Of a DNA stretch of 64,000 nucleotides, positions 37,084 to 49,142 are shown one piece after another (within the stretch, counting starts at the first letter, position 1; each line of letters begins with the position of its first letter). The notes under the pieces are model-generated. The model was given only the letters and a program-made list of their open reading frames with translations, had not been told where the DNA came from and ran no database searches. Source of the stretch: Pholis gunnellus (taxonomy: Eukaryota > Chordata > Actinopteri > Perciformes > Pholidae); NCBI GenBank assembly GCA_910591455.2, contig OU342804.1:22408484-22472483 (forward strand). Reading direction: 5' to 3'. A program made the position numbers and the translations under genes.

Positions 37084-39700
37084 ATTTTTGCATTGTAAAT
37101 AACTTGCTAACTAAGCTCTGGAATATGACACCAAGCTTAATTCTTATTGGAACAACCTTCTTCTTGATACAAGTACATTTAAAAACAACTGTATGAGGTT
37201 ACATTACATAAGATCTTGGTTAATCATCTATGCACTTTTATCATAGGAAAAGTCCATAGCAACATGCTTTGTGTATGTCTCTATCTCAGAGTGACTTTGC
37301 CGGACTGTCGAACAATTGATTTCAGGGAGAGAAAACACCCCTAATAGGGATTATTGTACTTGATGGTTTAGTACCAGTTCAGTGCTCTGCTGGGTTGAGT
37401 CTTTGTTCCTTTGTTCTACCTCTCAGTTTCTGTCTGGCACCTCTCTTGTGATATCACCCCTGACATCTTGTGTGTTTTTATGTATCTGTGTAAAGCAGAT
37501 TGTCTTCCAGTATAGCCTCCCTCGTTCTATTTCATGACAAGTGAGGAATCTGTTTAATCTATTGCATCCACAGAGCATTAATTCCTGAAAACTGATGCTC
37601 TCTCTATGTCTCAGACATATGACACACTCTGCTTTTCCTGTTCCAGGCTTCTCATTGCATCAGCTCTCTTCCTCACCCTCACTTTTTCCTCACACAATCT
37701 TTGTGATTCATATTTATTCGCCTGTCACATTGTCTTCTCTGAGCTCAAAACAACGCATTCATCAACACAACTTGAGCATGCTTTAATCCTCCAGGGGTTT
37801 TCAGTGACGTGATTGCGTAATTTCTTCACAAATATTTGCTCAGTGTGTGGGATTTTGTTTTAGTTCAAACTATAACAGAGAGGTTCATGAGCACTCACAT
37901 ATTCCAGGTACTTTTAAAGCCATTATATCACAATCAACTTCATTATTGTTACAAGCATTAAAGCAGCTGAGCAAGTGCACAGCAGCCTTGGGAATAATGA
38001 GCTGTATTTCTTTGCAGCACATATGCCTCATCAAACAGGTGGCCCAACAAATATGAGAGCATATATTATTTTATATATCATTGTTAAGCTTAGATGCTCA
38101 ATATAGTGTAACATGTATTTCCATCTTCACACCAGATCAAGACATTCAAAGTGCCCAAACCAGTTTTATTTTGAGAGCGTCATCACATCTTCATTCAAAC
38201 TCTGACAGATTATCTGCAATTCATACCCACATATGGAAAACAACCTTTGACCCGTCTCACCCAAAAAACACTTCTGTTGTATTCTATGGAGGTCTAAATG
38301 ATGTCATGAGATGCTCTAAAGGCCAGTGAAGTCTCTGCCTCGTTGGATAAATAGCATAATCTTTTTGGGAATCGCAAGCTTTCTCTTATTATGCTTTTTT
38401 TTAATTATTTGACGATAAAAAGCAATGCAATGTATTCCATAAATAGAAATGTTCTATTTCTCTTCTCCTGATGAATCAAAAAGAAAGGATTTGACAGGTG
38501 ACACATTGGTGCAAATACAGCACAATGAACTTGCGGTGATAAAGAATATATGAGCACGGTTTTCAATTACACACAATCGGCACAACAAGAAAGATCATTG
38601 AAGAATGTGAATTAAATGGTTTTGGTGCAGTAAAATGAAAATACTTTTTTGGCGTTTTGTTGTGCCGTGAGCCATCGACAATAAAAGTATTTAACAAGTC
38701 TGCCATGTGTCACAAACAAAATACGTAGAGGTGATATGTATGATATAGGATCTGAGATATGTGGAGGAAATTTACACTGTTAACCATTGTTCCACTGCAG
38801 AGCTGCGCTTTACAATACTCATTTCCATACGGTCTGCTAATATAATTCTAAATATAAATAAACCAAAATTCCAAATACCCTGTAACATTAAATCTTCATT
38901 AAATTCAGGTCACCAACATGGTTTTTGGTTGGCGAAACTGTGGGAAAGAAAAATCATACAAATGCAGAGGTATTTCAACCATCAAGCCAAAGCTGTCAGA
39001 CAAGAGCTTGTTCTCTGATGAAAAGAAAATCACTGTTTAAAAGCTCAGGGAGCTGGTTCAACATCACAGCTGCACAAAGGGAAGTTTCAGTGAGGGTGTG
39101 ATAAGAGGCTTACAGAGTACAGACAGGTCAGTGCTGTCAATCAAGCTACAGTTTCAGTGGGCTAGTGAAGGATCATGATGGTTGGACATCTCTTCCATGA
39201 CACTTGTATATTCAGAGGTGCTAAACAAAACATACCACAGACTCTTTTATACAAGAACAAGTTCAACGGTTCATATAATGTCATCAACATTGATATCGTT
39301 CAACATGATGATATCTTGTATGTAATATGTCTTTCTCTAAATATTTGTTCCTTCTTACAAAAAGTCCTTGGGTTCAACTTTAGATTTTAGGACCATACTT
39401 ATGTTTCAGTTTTCTAGATGAAAGTATTCATTGCGCCCCCAAACTATAATTGTTTATCAAATGTTTTATATACACACAACAGCAACAAAAGCAAAAACTG
39501 CAGTAGTGGCAACAACACTAATTACTTTTTTGTAGCAATTTTCTTGTAAAAGTCCCAAATGTTTTAAATTAATAGGACAACATAAACAAAAGGGATCAAA
39601 AACGGTCAAAATATGAGACAAATATAAAAAAGAGATATTGTAACATATTCATTTTCTGATTTGTCATGACATGCAGCAAAAAAACCTCTTCCACCTTTTT
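37084..39700. other. No gene recognised
   Basis: AT-rich DNA upstream of the SAA gene. Short frames at 37595-38330 and 38761-39390 show no domain or splice logic. Confidence 0.4.
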
Positions 39701-39730
39701 GTTTACATAAAGCTTGCTGTTGTCCCTGCC

Positions 39731-39838
39731 TTTGCACAACTCTGGAATGTCCACAGTGTGTAACCGGCCCTCAAATGGGTAGAAATGTTCACTATTGAGA
39801 AATCCTAAAACTCAGCTTGTTTCAGAGTAGAATATAAG
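39731..39838 (+). promoter_or_regulatory. Proximal promoter of the serum amyloid A gene
   Basis: A TATA-like box, TATAAG, lies at 39833-39838, about 30 bp before the expected start of exon 1. Upstream, TTTGCACAAC (39731-39740) fits the C/EBP pattern, and TGGAATGTCCA right after it (39742-39752) is a weak NF-kB-like half-match. In mammals SAA acute-phase induction depends on C/EBP and NF-kB sites close to each other, so this arrangement is suggestive. The sites are motif matches only. Confidence 0.5.
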
Positions 39839-39862
39839 TCAGTCCGATCAGTGGAGTCCTCA

Positions 39863-39923
39863 CTCATGATACTCTAGAGTAGAATCTATCAAGAGTCACT
39901 CTAAACTCTGCAGGAACGGCAAA
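39863..39923 (+). other. Non-coding exon 1 of serum amyloid A (5' UTR)
   Basis: The exon ends at a consensus splice donor, GTAAGT (39924-39929), and its start is estimated at about 30 bp downstream of the TATA-like box. A 97-bp intron then runs to the acceptor TTCCTTTTAG ending at 40020. A short untranslated first exon is the usual layout of vertebrate SAA genes. Confidence 0.6.
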
Positions 39924-40032
39924 GTAAGTTTGAAAGACCTGAACAATATAAATGTATGTATATTATGTTGTGTTTAAAGGTGAACTATATGTTATTTTTG
40001 TTTGTTTGTTTTCCTTTTAGACATCTATCACC

Positions 40033-40963
40033 ATGAAGTTGCTTCTGGCAGGGATTGTTCTGATCCTAATTGTGGAAGCCAATGCCGACTGGTACAACTT
40101 TCCTGCTGAAGCCCTTTACGGTTAGAAATATGACCCTTCTAACATAGCCACAAGAACAATGTGTTTGGTTGTATTCCATATGTCCGGATGACGTGTTTTA
40201 GCAATGACAATGACATGAATATTTGTGAATTCTCTCATTAATTTTATTAAACTGTCTTCTGTCCTGATCAGGAGCTCGTGATATGGCGCGAGCATACACT
40301 GATATGGTGGAGGCCAACTATCAGGAGTCGGACAAATACTTTCATGCCAGAGGAAACGCTGACGCTGCCCAGAGAGGAGAGGGGGGCAAGTGGGCCGCTG
40401 AGGTTATCAGGTGAGGAGTGAGAGCAGCAAGAGTAGGAAAGCATTATCTGCTTTTACATTGTTGGCTGTTGCATATTAGTTTTCTTCTCAAAAAGAAATG
40501 CAGATGGATCTAAGAGAATTGTTCTACATTCTTATTGGTGTTTGGTAAATTGTAAAGTATCTCAGGGATAATTTTTCGGCTCTTTCTTAAATGCTATCAG
40601 CTCACACAATTCAAAAGGCATTATATGTTGTTATTTCTATGCAGATGGAAAACAGATCTTTGTATCAAACATTGTATAAATTATTAATATCACCTGATTA
40701 AGCAATCTGCAGGCCTACCTTAATGAGGCTTCAACCTTTTACAGCACTTTGTAAGTAGGTTTTTAAAAGTACTTGTTCTGTCATCTGCTCGTGCTGATAT
40801 TTTTTGTTTATTTTCTGATCTCAGTAATGCCAGAGAGTGGGTGCAAGAAATAACAGGTCACGGTTCTGAGGACTCTGCTGCTGATCAGAAGGCAAATGTG
40901 CATGGGCGCAGTGGAGGAGATCCCAACGATTACAGGCCACAAGGACTTCCTGCAAAGTATTAG
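40033..40963 (+). CDS. saa: Serum amyloid A (acute-phase apolipoprotein), three coding exons
   Basis: Coding exons are 40033-40120 (exon 2 starts at 40021), 40272-40410 and 40825-40963, joined over introns of 151 and 414 bp with GT-AG ends. The product is 121 residues, the normal SAA length. Residues 1-18 are a hydrophobic signal peptide ending EANA, so the mature protein starts DWYNF. SAA is a secreted, liver-made acute-phase protein that binds lipid and associates with HDL. Family marks seen are GARDM...RAYTDM..ANY at 30-46, SDKYFHARGN at 49-58, QRGEGGKWAAEVIS at 63-76, GHGSEDS and ADQKAN, and the C-terminal GRSGGDP...YRPQGLP. Unusually, residue 59 in the ARGN-[aromatic]-[ED]-A signature is alanine. 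No frameshift or stop is present, so the gene looks functional. The start is the only ATG in a good context (CACCATGA) after the acceptor. Confidence 0.96.
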
Positions 40964-40989
40964 TATGAAAGACATTGACATCAATTAAT

Positions 40990-40995
40990 AATAAA
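40990..40995 (+). terminator. Poly(A) signal of serum amyloid A
   Basis: A canonical AATAAA lies 27 bp after the TAG stop, giving a very short 3' UTR. Cleavage would be expected near 41005-41020. Confidence 0.8.
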
Positions 40996-41012
40996 ACAAA
41001 TGATTGAAACAT

Positions 41013-42890
41013 CTAGTGTTGGAGTTATTGATATGCCGACACAGTATACAGTGTTTTACACAACACGCAATTTACAATTGAGATTTTCTTTCGTCATGGG
41101 ATTTAACCCTGTTTACTGTCCTGCCTGTTTGTTGTTACCGTACACCTCTGATCTCATGTCTCTTAACCACTAGTCATCATTACTGCAAAAAAGAATGTGT
41201 TCTCAGATAACTGATTAAATACTCTTTTTTGTTTTAATTTGCCCACATCAGAAACCGTTTCTGACCCAGCCCAAACTTGCAAGAAGATTAGAGAATAAAT
41301 TATCTGAGTATAGGTTCATTCTTTGCAGAGGCAGTTCACAGAGAGATCCCCCCGGGCTGCTATAAGAGCTGTATGTTAATGTAAATTAGCATATTAATAT
41401 ATAAAGTCCAATATAATGACTCCAATATCACTTCTTCATTGTTCTATCTCCCAGAGAAAAAAAAAGGCTCTGAAAAGATGATTGAATAAACATAATGCAG
41501 CACTAACATCATGAATTGACACTGGGCAGTAATAAATAACATAATTCAACGATAAACACAGAAATTATAATAACTTTCTGTCGCAAACCTCTGCTTAAAC
41601 ATACTGTGTGTGTATATATATATATACCTGTGTGTGTGTGTGTATATATATATACATCACTATGTTGTCAGATGGATGGGCTGTGTATCACTAATAGAGT
41701 TGGATACTATTCTTTTTTCGTGGTAATATTAACCTTTCTGCAATTAAAAAAATATTAAATTTTTTTATGAATATCCCTCCTCTACACATTTGAGCATTTT
41801 TGACTTGATTGAAAGATCAAAATTATTTTGTTTTATTTTTTTGAAAATGTAGCATGATAAGCGATTATTTGTTGGTGAAATAATCTTGCCTTTCAAAGGG
41901 GATTAAGTCTGGCTCTCTGATGCATTGTGGATTTAATGTGCCAGATTTCATCGGTGTCCCTCAGTGATCGAGCTATTAGAGCTTCATTCAGCTGTAATGT
42001 TAAGACATGACCACTCAGTGGCAGCGCTGTCCTGCTATCCATGACTTCAGAGGCTGAGGTGCTTCAGAGGAAATCTTCCTTTTCATTTAATTTATAAATT
42101 TGTTTTAATATATACCGTATTTAATCTCAGAAGGAAAAACACAATCTAGCCCAATGCTCTATTGTAGTTGATACAGTTACGCCAAAATGAAACAGGTTAT
42201 TCTGAATAATACACAATACTCAGAAGACATTTTTCTTTTTCCTCAGAAGAAGGAATAAACCCTTTGATCACTTTTTTCTGCATTTTAAAATGTAATATCT
42301 CAGCATCACAAATTAAATTCCATTCAACTCTATTGTGAATAGAGAAGTGTGAGCTGCATATCTCAGAGCCTGCTGCAGACACTAGAGGTGAGAATACTTG
42401 TTTATCTGTAACTTTTTGTGGACTGATTGCTTGAAGAATCATTTTACAAGACTTGCCACTGATTTAAAGACATATTTTAGGAGTTAGGCCAAGATGGTAG
42501 CGAGGAGGTGGCATAATGAATATAAGATGTTTGTTCTGAGTATATCATATATTTTCATAATTTTGTATTACTTATATACACATATATATGGCAATACAGC
42601 ATTAATATGTTTTCTTTGCCAAGTAGTTTAGAAATGAGTCATTTCCGGCTGCCATCTGTGTTTGGTGTAGGTTAAGGGGCGATATTGCTTGGTAAAAACG
42701 TTTTTGTGTACCATACAGTTTTCTTTGTTCACATGACCGAGTCTTTAAAAAATATTTAATAGAAATGTATTCAACAATGTGGTGAGTAATTTGCAGGACT
42801 TATGAAAGTTTGGCACGTAGTTAGCATACATCTTAAAATGCATGGGCTCTTATTTAGTTAATGTTAGCTATCAACTTAAGCTAGTTGGCT
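41013..42890. other. No gene recognised; compound TG/TA microsatellite
   Basis: A compound (TG)n(TA)n array lies at about 41605-41655. The rest is AT-rich, and no exon or named repeat was found. Confidence 0.45.
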
Positions 42891-42899
42891 AATCATCTA

Positions 42900-43322
42900 G
42901 CTAATGCCAACGTACGTAAACGTCTGTGCAGCACGGTTAACCTACTACGTGTTAATTCATATGTCAAGTACGTGCGGCAGAAACAAAAAGAACAACAGCG
43001 TCTTTAATGTTGTTAAACAGCCGGAATAGTGGTCTTCGTAACGGCTGTGGTAACGGATTACTCTGTGTCCATGTAACGTTAACGCACGAGCTCGCGCTGA
43101 TCGGGTGGGGTAGCTGGCTCTCGCGCAGGGTTGTATTCACAGATCAGACAACCGCAGTGGGTTCGTTATGTTTTATACTCGTTCCGGGGCGGCGCTGTCA
43201 GGCAACCGTGCTCCTTACGCTTTCTGTCGGTGAAACACGCACTGAGTGATGCGAGACCTGCCAGCACCATCCCTCACAAAACCCCAAAGGAGGTGACTTG
43301 ATCAGCATATGACATTCTGCAG
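42900..43322 (+). promoter_or_regulatory. CpG-rich promoter and likely first non-coding exon
   Basis: CpG dinucleotides are dense here (for example TTCGTAACGGCTGTGGTAAC, GAGCTCGCGCTGATCGGG and CCGGGGCGGCGCTG), while the flanks are CpG-poor. No TATA box is seen, as is usual for such promoters. The patch ends at CTGCAG|GTAAGACC, a strong donor with GT at 43323-43324. The sequence before the donor is not open in a useful frame and carries a TGA at 43247-43249, so it would be a 5' UTR exon of a + strand gene. No downstream coding exon of that gene could be identified in the window, so a long first intron is likely. A minus-strand frame at 43198-43404 overlaps the patch. Confidence 0.45.
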
Positions 43323-43330
43323 GTAAGACC

Positions 43331-45687
43331 TTATTCTTTATTAATCGTCGGTAAACATCGATAAGCCCCGCTCTGCCAGCGAGGCTGTAGTACTCGTCCT
43401 CCAAGGCATCCGGAGGAGCGGTGGGTGGATGCTGATTTGCTCAGCCTGTGGATTTGTCCTCAGCATCAGTGTTAACAACAGGGCGGTGAGCTCTGACCGA
43501 CAACGTTTCTTGTTCTTTAGAAGTCTAGCACGTTATACAGGATATATGTAACTCAAATGATAAGATAGTGGTATTGTGGACGACTGTACACACCTATTGC
43601 TACAATGATCGGTGATTCATCCATGCGCAGCTTAGTCTACGCCTAAAATGATCGATTGTAGTTATATTGCTTTAGTCCTTTTAGTGTGTCATGAGATGTG
43701 GAAGGTCATTCATTTCTAGGTGTACGTAATGGTCCAATTCCTTTCCTTTTATCCTCGTTTTATTAAACGGCACCTTTGGCATGTGGATGCTCCTCGGAGT
43801 TCTCTTTGTGGAAATGGCAAATTCAACACCGATATCTACTTATTTTCTTTAATTTACTCTCTATTGCCCCATACATTCAGTCCCTGCCATCCACGGTGCT
43901 GCTAGATTAAAGTTATGAACTGTGTGAGGTGCATTTCACGAGTCCACCACATTAGCCTCTGCAGGAAATACAAGTTAGTTGTTTGAGGGATAACCATTAT
44001 GTAATGTAGGTATATGTGAAGTCTATATTTGGTGGTGGACTTTGGTGCCCGCTGTGTACCAATCTGTGCCAGTCCCGGCCAAAGGGGGAGGGCAGCTGCC
44101 GGCAGGCGTCGTGTGTGGCTGGTCATTGTTCAGGGCGAGCAGGGGACAGACTCACAAGGTCTGCGTTGCAATTATATATCCGAAGCTTCTATCCTCCCGG
44201 TCATGCAGAATGCATTTCAGTAGCCATCGTCCACTTGTATGATATCTTTGGGCTGTCCGATGTTTAAAGTACAAGTGTTGTTTTGTTGGTTTCTCTCACA
44301 AAAGCAATATTGTCCCTGGAGTTAACATCACTGTGGAATATATGTTAAACTGCATTAGGTTACAGTGGTTCAAGTTTTGCTTTGATACAGCAATATTTAA
44401 ATATTTGAACACTTCCATTTAATATTTGGATTACATGTGTCACTTCTATTCTGCTAAAATGAAGTCAGAAGTAAACATTTGGATTGTCGGTTGCTGAGAA
44501 AAAAAAATACAAATTCCATATTTATTGAACCTCTGTACAGATGATAACATAAAAAAAACATGTTGCCAAAAAAAAAAGACAATCACTCCCATCTTAGGTG
44601 TTATAATTGATCTACTAATCTGAATTTGTGTATTGTCACTCGTGACAGACATTCAGACGTAAACAACGTGGTTGACAGTGGGACAGAATAAAGATGGAAG
44701 AAAGGGCTTGTACCGCGGGGAGTGGAGAACAGAGGGAGAACAATGGCTGTTTTGCAGCCGAGGAAGAGGGTGATGACCAGCGCTATGGAGGAGACTAATG
44801 CTTGGCCATTAGAGAAAGTGAGAGGTCCCTGGAGAGCCATGATATCAACCTTATAAGGCCTTGGAGAATGCCCCCATGTTTGCGATGTTGAAAGTGGGGA
44901 TACAAAGTTTTCATTTCATACCTTTCCTTTATGTCTGTGCTCACTTCCTCTGCACTGGCCTCTCTTTCACTCCACTGCTTTGTCTCACCATCTCTGTAGC
45001 CTAGGATACTGTATTTTTCTGTATAGCACTGAAGGACAAACACCCTCCCTGCAGCCTGCTGGGATCTTATTGCTGCTGCATCTGGAGGATACTAAATTGG
45101 ACCCCGGGGGAGGAAAATAATAGGACATCAACCTCCAGCCCTGCTGCACTAATTATTAAAGATAATAACTGTTTGGAAATGTGTGATTAAATCATTAGCC
45201 TATCAAGACAATTGATCTAAACACACTTGTTACAAGATTTGGCTAAACAACATTATTCCTTTAGCTGCCTTTGCACTGCGGATGGCAGTGCCACAGGGAA
45301 ATTACTCCATATGTTACTCCATATTATCTTCTTAAAAGCGTTGCTCTGTAAGCTATGGATTTCATATACTCAACGTTTACAATCTCGACTCTGTTCATAA
45401 CATCGGTGTGGGCGGAGGTACAATAACACACTATTTTGCCCTTCAGCAATAACAAAAGGTAATAAAACCCCGTAGATAGGGCTACAAGGTGGGTGTTCAT
45501 CTTCATGTTGCATAAACTGATTTATGAGTCTTTTGTGAGAGAAGTGGTGTTGTTACTGACAACTGTGTTGCTGCATGAAGAAAAGCTTTGTGTGAGCAAT
45601 TAGAGCAAGCAAACTGCTGTTCAACACAGGATTTAGCATGAAGAAGGTGGACAAAGGAACTGATGCTGTTTTGACTATGGTCGACTG
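43331..45687. other. No gene recognised; probably intronic
   Basis: If the exon at 43.3 kb is real, this is first-intron sequence. The overlapping frames at 44016-44267 are in a locally GC-rich patch without domains. The block at 45110-45220 has homeodomain-like cores (CTAATTATTAAAG, GATTAAATCATTAG). Confidence 0.4.
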
Positions 45688-47172
45688 TAGGGATGCATCT
45701 GATTCATATTGTTCTTACAGATTAAAATGTTGATTGTTAGTTTAATCCTTATCAAATAATCTTATCAAAGTGCTTGTTTAATTGCACAAACACCCAAAAT
45801 ACTTTCTTTGTCCTGAGTTGCTCCATTATTCACCGTCTGTACAGGATTTATCTCCAGATGACATCATCACTACAGTCAGTATCTCTGCAGCTTCACAAAC
45901 CAACACTGAGCTGTACAATAATATAAAAATCAGATGCATATGAATCACATTTATGAATGTATATTTACTGTTGCTGAGTGGTATTGAGTTTGACTCACTT
46001 AAATGTTTCTTCTGGAACAAAAGCTCTAATATTCTTTCAGAAATCAACCTGTTTGTCGATCACACTGTCTCTGTTGAGTCAGATGGGTTCGGATGCAGAT
46101 ACAATAAAAATCTGAACATCTTTAGAAGATTGTGCAGCCTTACCAGAGATATTTGCTCTTTAAGTACTATGTGGCTTTTTGTTGCCGTCAGCAATATCAA
46201 GCTGAATTCAGAATAAAACCTCGGCAAAAACGTTGTTATGGCCAGCTGGAGTGGTCAATAGCAAGAAAGAATTTAGAGCTGACAGAAGCATTTCACCTCT
46301 ACATGGACCAATTGAAAATGTGCTGAACCTTTCAGTCCATACTGATTGTGTTTCATAAGATTATATAAAAAAGCACTGTAACGTAATATACCTACAGGGT
46401 ATGTTCTTCGACTCATCATCCTTAAACTGCACAGCTTTGCTGGTTGTTCAGTTTGCACTGTAAGGACTTCAGTCTTCTGGGTGTCGGCTTGCCATCAAAT
46501 ATTGATTTAGCTTTTTCCTCAGAGTTTAGAGACTAATCATAGTTCCCTGTTCATCAAAAGAGGGTATGGTTTTAAGTTTACTCGTGGGCTTGATTACAGC
46601 ATCAAAGCTTAGTCAATTGAAAGTGACTCACCGTCCCATATCAGCTGATGATGTCGCTCCTAAGAAATATTGACATCACAAGTTCAATTTGACATCCATC
46701 TTCCAAGTTGATCATTGTTAGGCACCAATCAATAAAGCCACGATCGGTCTTGAGACTGGAAGTATAGATATAGATATAGAAGAAGATATATGTTTTCTTA
46801 CTTTGCTCTAAGCAGCAGCTTCTAATACATAAGAAAAATAAGCTACTAATGCTAAGATTTGTTTTAATCAAAGCAAGTTAAATAAAAATGCAATCTTTAA
46901 TTTCCTAATAATTAAATGTGTGTGTTTTAATGCAAATAACCACTATAGATGACAATAACATAACGATGAAATGTAATTTGACAGTTAGCACTGACTTCGG
47001 GGCAGTTGAAATCTTTTTTCAGGATATTGGTAAAAAACAGTTAGTCTGAAGCTTTGCTGTCAGTTCTAATTCTGAGAAAGAAAATCATAATTGGCAGGTC
47101 AGATTTAAGAAAAACTGGAAATCGGAATTGACCGAATCGACCATAAAAATTGCAATTGGTGCATCTTTATTT
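45688..47172 (+). mobile_element. Possible hAT-like element, ends only
   Basis: The left end, GTAGGGATGCATCTGATT, and the right end, read on the complementary strand as ATAAAGATGCACCAATTG, form a loose terminal inverted repeat. The right-end text (ATCGGAATTGACCGAATCG, AAAAATTGCAATTGGTGCAT) resembles teleost hAT MITE termini. The two ends may belong to different copies. No transposase frame lies between them and no target-site duplication is evident. Confidence 0.25.
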
Positions 47173-48448
47173 GACCGTTTTTATTCACATTTGTATCCAA
47201 TTATCATCACATGATATATGAACAAGATACTGGATTGAATCATATTTCATTTAGCTTGAGCAGTCACACGTATTTCTTTTTAAAGCTGTGTCTCTATGCG
47301 ACGTTGGATCAAGGATATAATTTGCCATACTATAACTTTACAAAAGGCCAAACATTCACGGTCACTTGTCTCTACATAAAGCAGATATATCCTGAAGCAG
47401 TTGGGTCAGCCCTTGTTCTCCGGCTCTTGACATTGTTCCAGTATCACGCACATGAATATGACAGCCACATCGGTGTTACTCAAGTTGTTTTGACAGCGCT
47501 GTCTTATTCCATTTCACTTTTTTCCTTGAAAGTGTGATCTGTGTTTCTGCCTCGGTCATGCATTTTTTCCCTAAAGCCTCACTAGACTGCTTTGATTTGG
47601 AGACAAAGCTATTGCCTATAGCTTTCATCCACTGGATACTATCAGTCTGAAGGGGCTGGATCAGTCTTTGAGAGGCCAAGCATTATTGATGTTGAAGTGT
47701 TGACTTTTGGCTCAGGGGTTTAATCTGCTACTCATAGAAGGGAAACTTCTGTGCCAGGCGTGGTGAAGGGGGAACTGTTTGGACATTTCTTGTTTGATTG
47801 TTTGTGACAGTTCTTAAAATGTGAGCCAGTCTCGGTTCAGCTGGTGTATAGTGTGCAAAGTTACTTTTAACATAGTTTCTATTCAAAGACGAAGGCAGAG
47901 AGAAAGATGATCGCCTCAACGTCAGTGATGACGCAACCTCCACAGCATTCATCAACGTTTTTTTTGCTGTGTCATGTTGTTTTTCTTTCGATATTCCCTT
48001 CTCATTGTCAACAACGGGTCTCTGTCCTCTGGTCGTGCTGTGAAGTCCATTAAGGTTTGAGAAGTCGGTCTCTTACTTGTCTTTGCTCCCTTGACCTCCT
48101 CCAACCCAATATTGACCTGCACCTTCAAGTAACTGATGTCGAAGCAGTTGGGGCATGAAGAGATGTGTGAGAGATGTTGCAGGGAAGGCCAAGGCTACAC
48201 TGTGTCTAGACGGAGATCCTAAAAAACCCTATTGCTTCCAAACACGCAGCCACACAATCCAAACACTGCTCTTCATAGGCGTTCTGTTTTCTTACTGCTG
48301 CTTCTGACAGGAACGGCCCGCATAAATATTTCAAACGTGACACCCTTGTCTTCTCAAAAATCTTATTTTTTTCACTTTTTAAAGACAATACAATGCATCT
48401 CACACATTTGGAAAGCTGCTGTGCTAAGCAGTAGCGCGGTCAAATTGT
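47173..48448. other. No gene recognised
   Basis: The 108-aa + strand frame at 47211-47537 has no recognised domain. Nothing else is supported. Confidence 0.4.
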
Positions 48449-48745
48449 TATAGTCATCGTTAGTGGTTATTTGCATTAAAACACGCAATTCAAATATTGT
48501 TTTTTTTAATTGATAAACAAAATCTTTGCCTTAGCAGTTTTAAAATTGTATTACAAGCTTCTTAGGACTAGTTATCTATTTTATATTGGTTTGAAAACAT
48601 CTCTATCAAACCACTATTTATTCAAACGTCTTGACAAAAACTTAATTTTACAAGATTACAGTTGACCACATCATGATTACGTTATAATATACTTATGCCC
48701 AAAACTCTTTTTTTCTGAACAGAGCCTGAGCACCAGTGCTTTATT
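48449..48745 (+). repeat. Dispersed repeat family R1, copy B
   Basis: TTAGTGGTTATTTGCAT, ACACGCAATTCAAAT, GAAAACATCTCTATCAAACC, TATTTATTCAAACGTCTTGA, CAAGATTACAGTTGACCACA, TCATGATTACGTTATAAT and TATGCCCAAAACTC run parallel to copy D (58700-58935). The terminal parts are missing. Confidence 0.6.
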
Positions 48746-48869
48746 ATTTCACTATAGATTTGTTCTTCCCAGCAGTATCAGGTATCGGCGACTAGATGAT
48801 ACCACACGAAACGTGTTCCTTCGAGCCGTTCCCCACTTAAATTTAAGAATGAGTGCGGTGGTGTCCCCT

Positions 48870-49110
48870 AGAATCAATGAGGTGATGCATGCACACCATT
48901 TTCACCTCTCTTTATATCATTAGCATGTAAATGAGTCCAAATCAGTTTCACACTCTGTGACTAAATCAGGTCACGTTGGGAGGAAAGCAAAATGACTAAG
49001 AAAGTGGGAGAACGAAAGAAAGGCTTCTCCCACAGTGCTTGGTGAAAGAGAAACCCATTCATAGCTGCATTAATCATGGGTGGCACTAAAGAATCGCTCC
49101 GAAACGACAC
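48870..49110. other. Candidate conserved non-coding element
   Basis: Repeat-free DNA with TATCATTAGCATGTAAATGA (an octamer/POU-like ATGTAAAT core) and GCTGCATTAATCATGGGTGG. No open frame is convincing. The texture resembles an enhancer; conservation was not tested. Confidence 0.3.
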
Positions 49111-49142
49111 CGAGAGAGGGAGCGAGAGAGAGAGAGAGAGAG
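49111..49142 (+). repeat. (GA)n microsatellite
   Basis: An imperfect GA array with GG and GC interruptions at its left side. The minus-strand frame across it is translated repeat. Confidence 0.9.

Noticed and set aside
43198..43404. Minus-strand frame in the CpG patch beginning near EDEYYSL
   Set aside because: It begins at a TTG, not an ATG, and overlaps the + strand donor; the evidence for a minus-strand exon is too thin.
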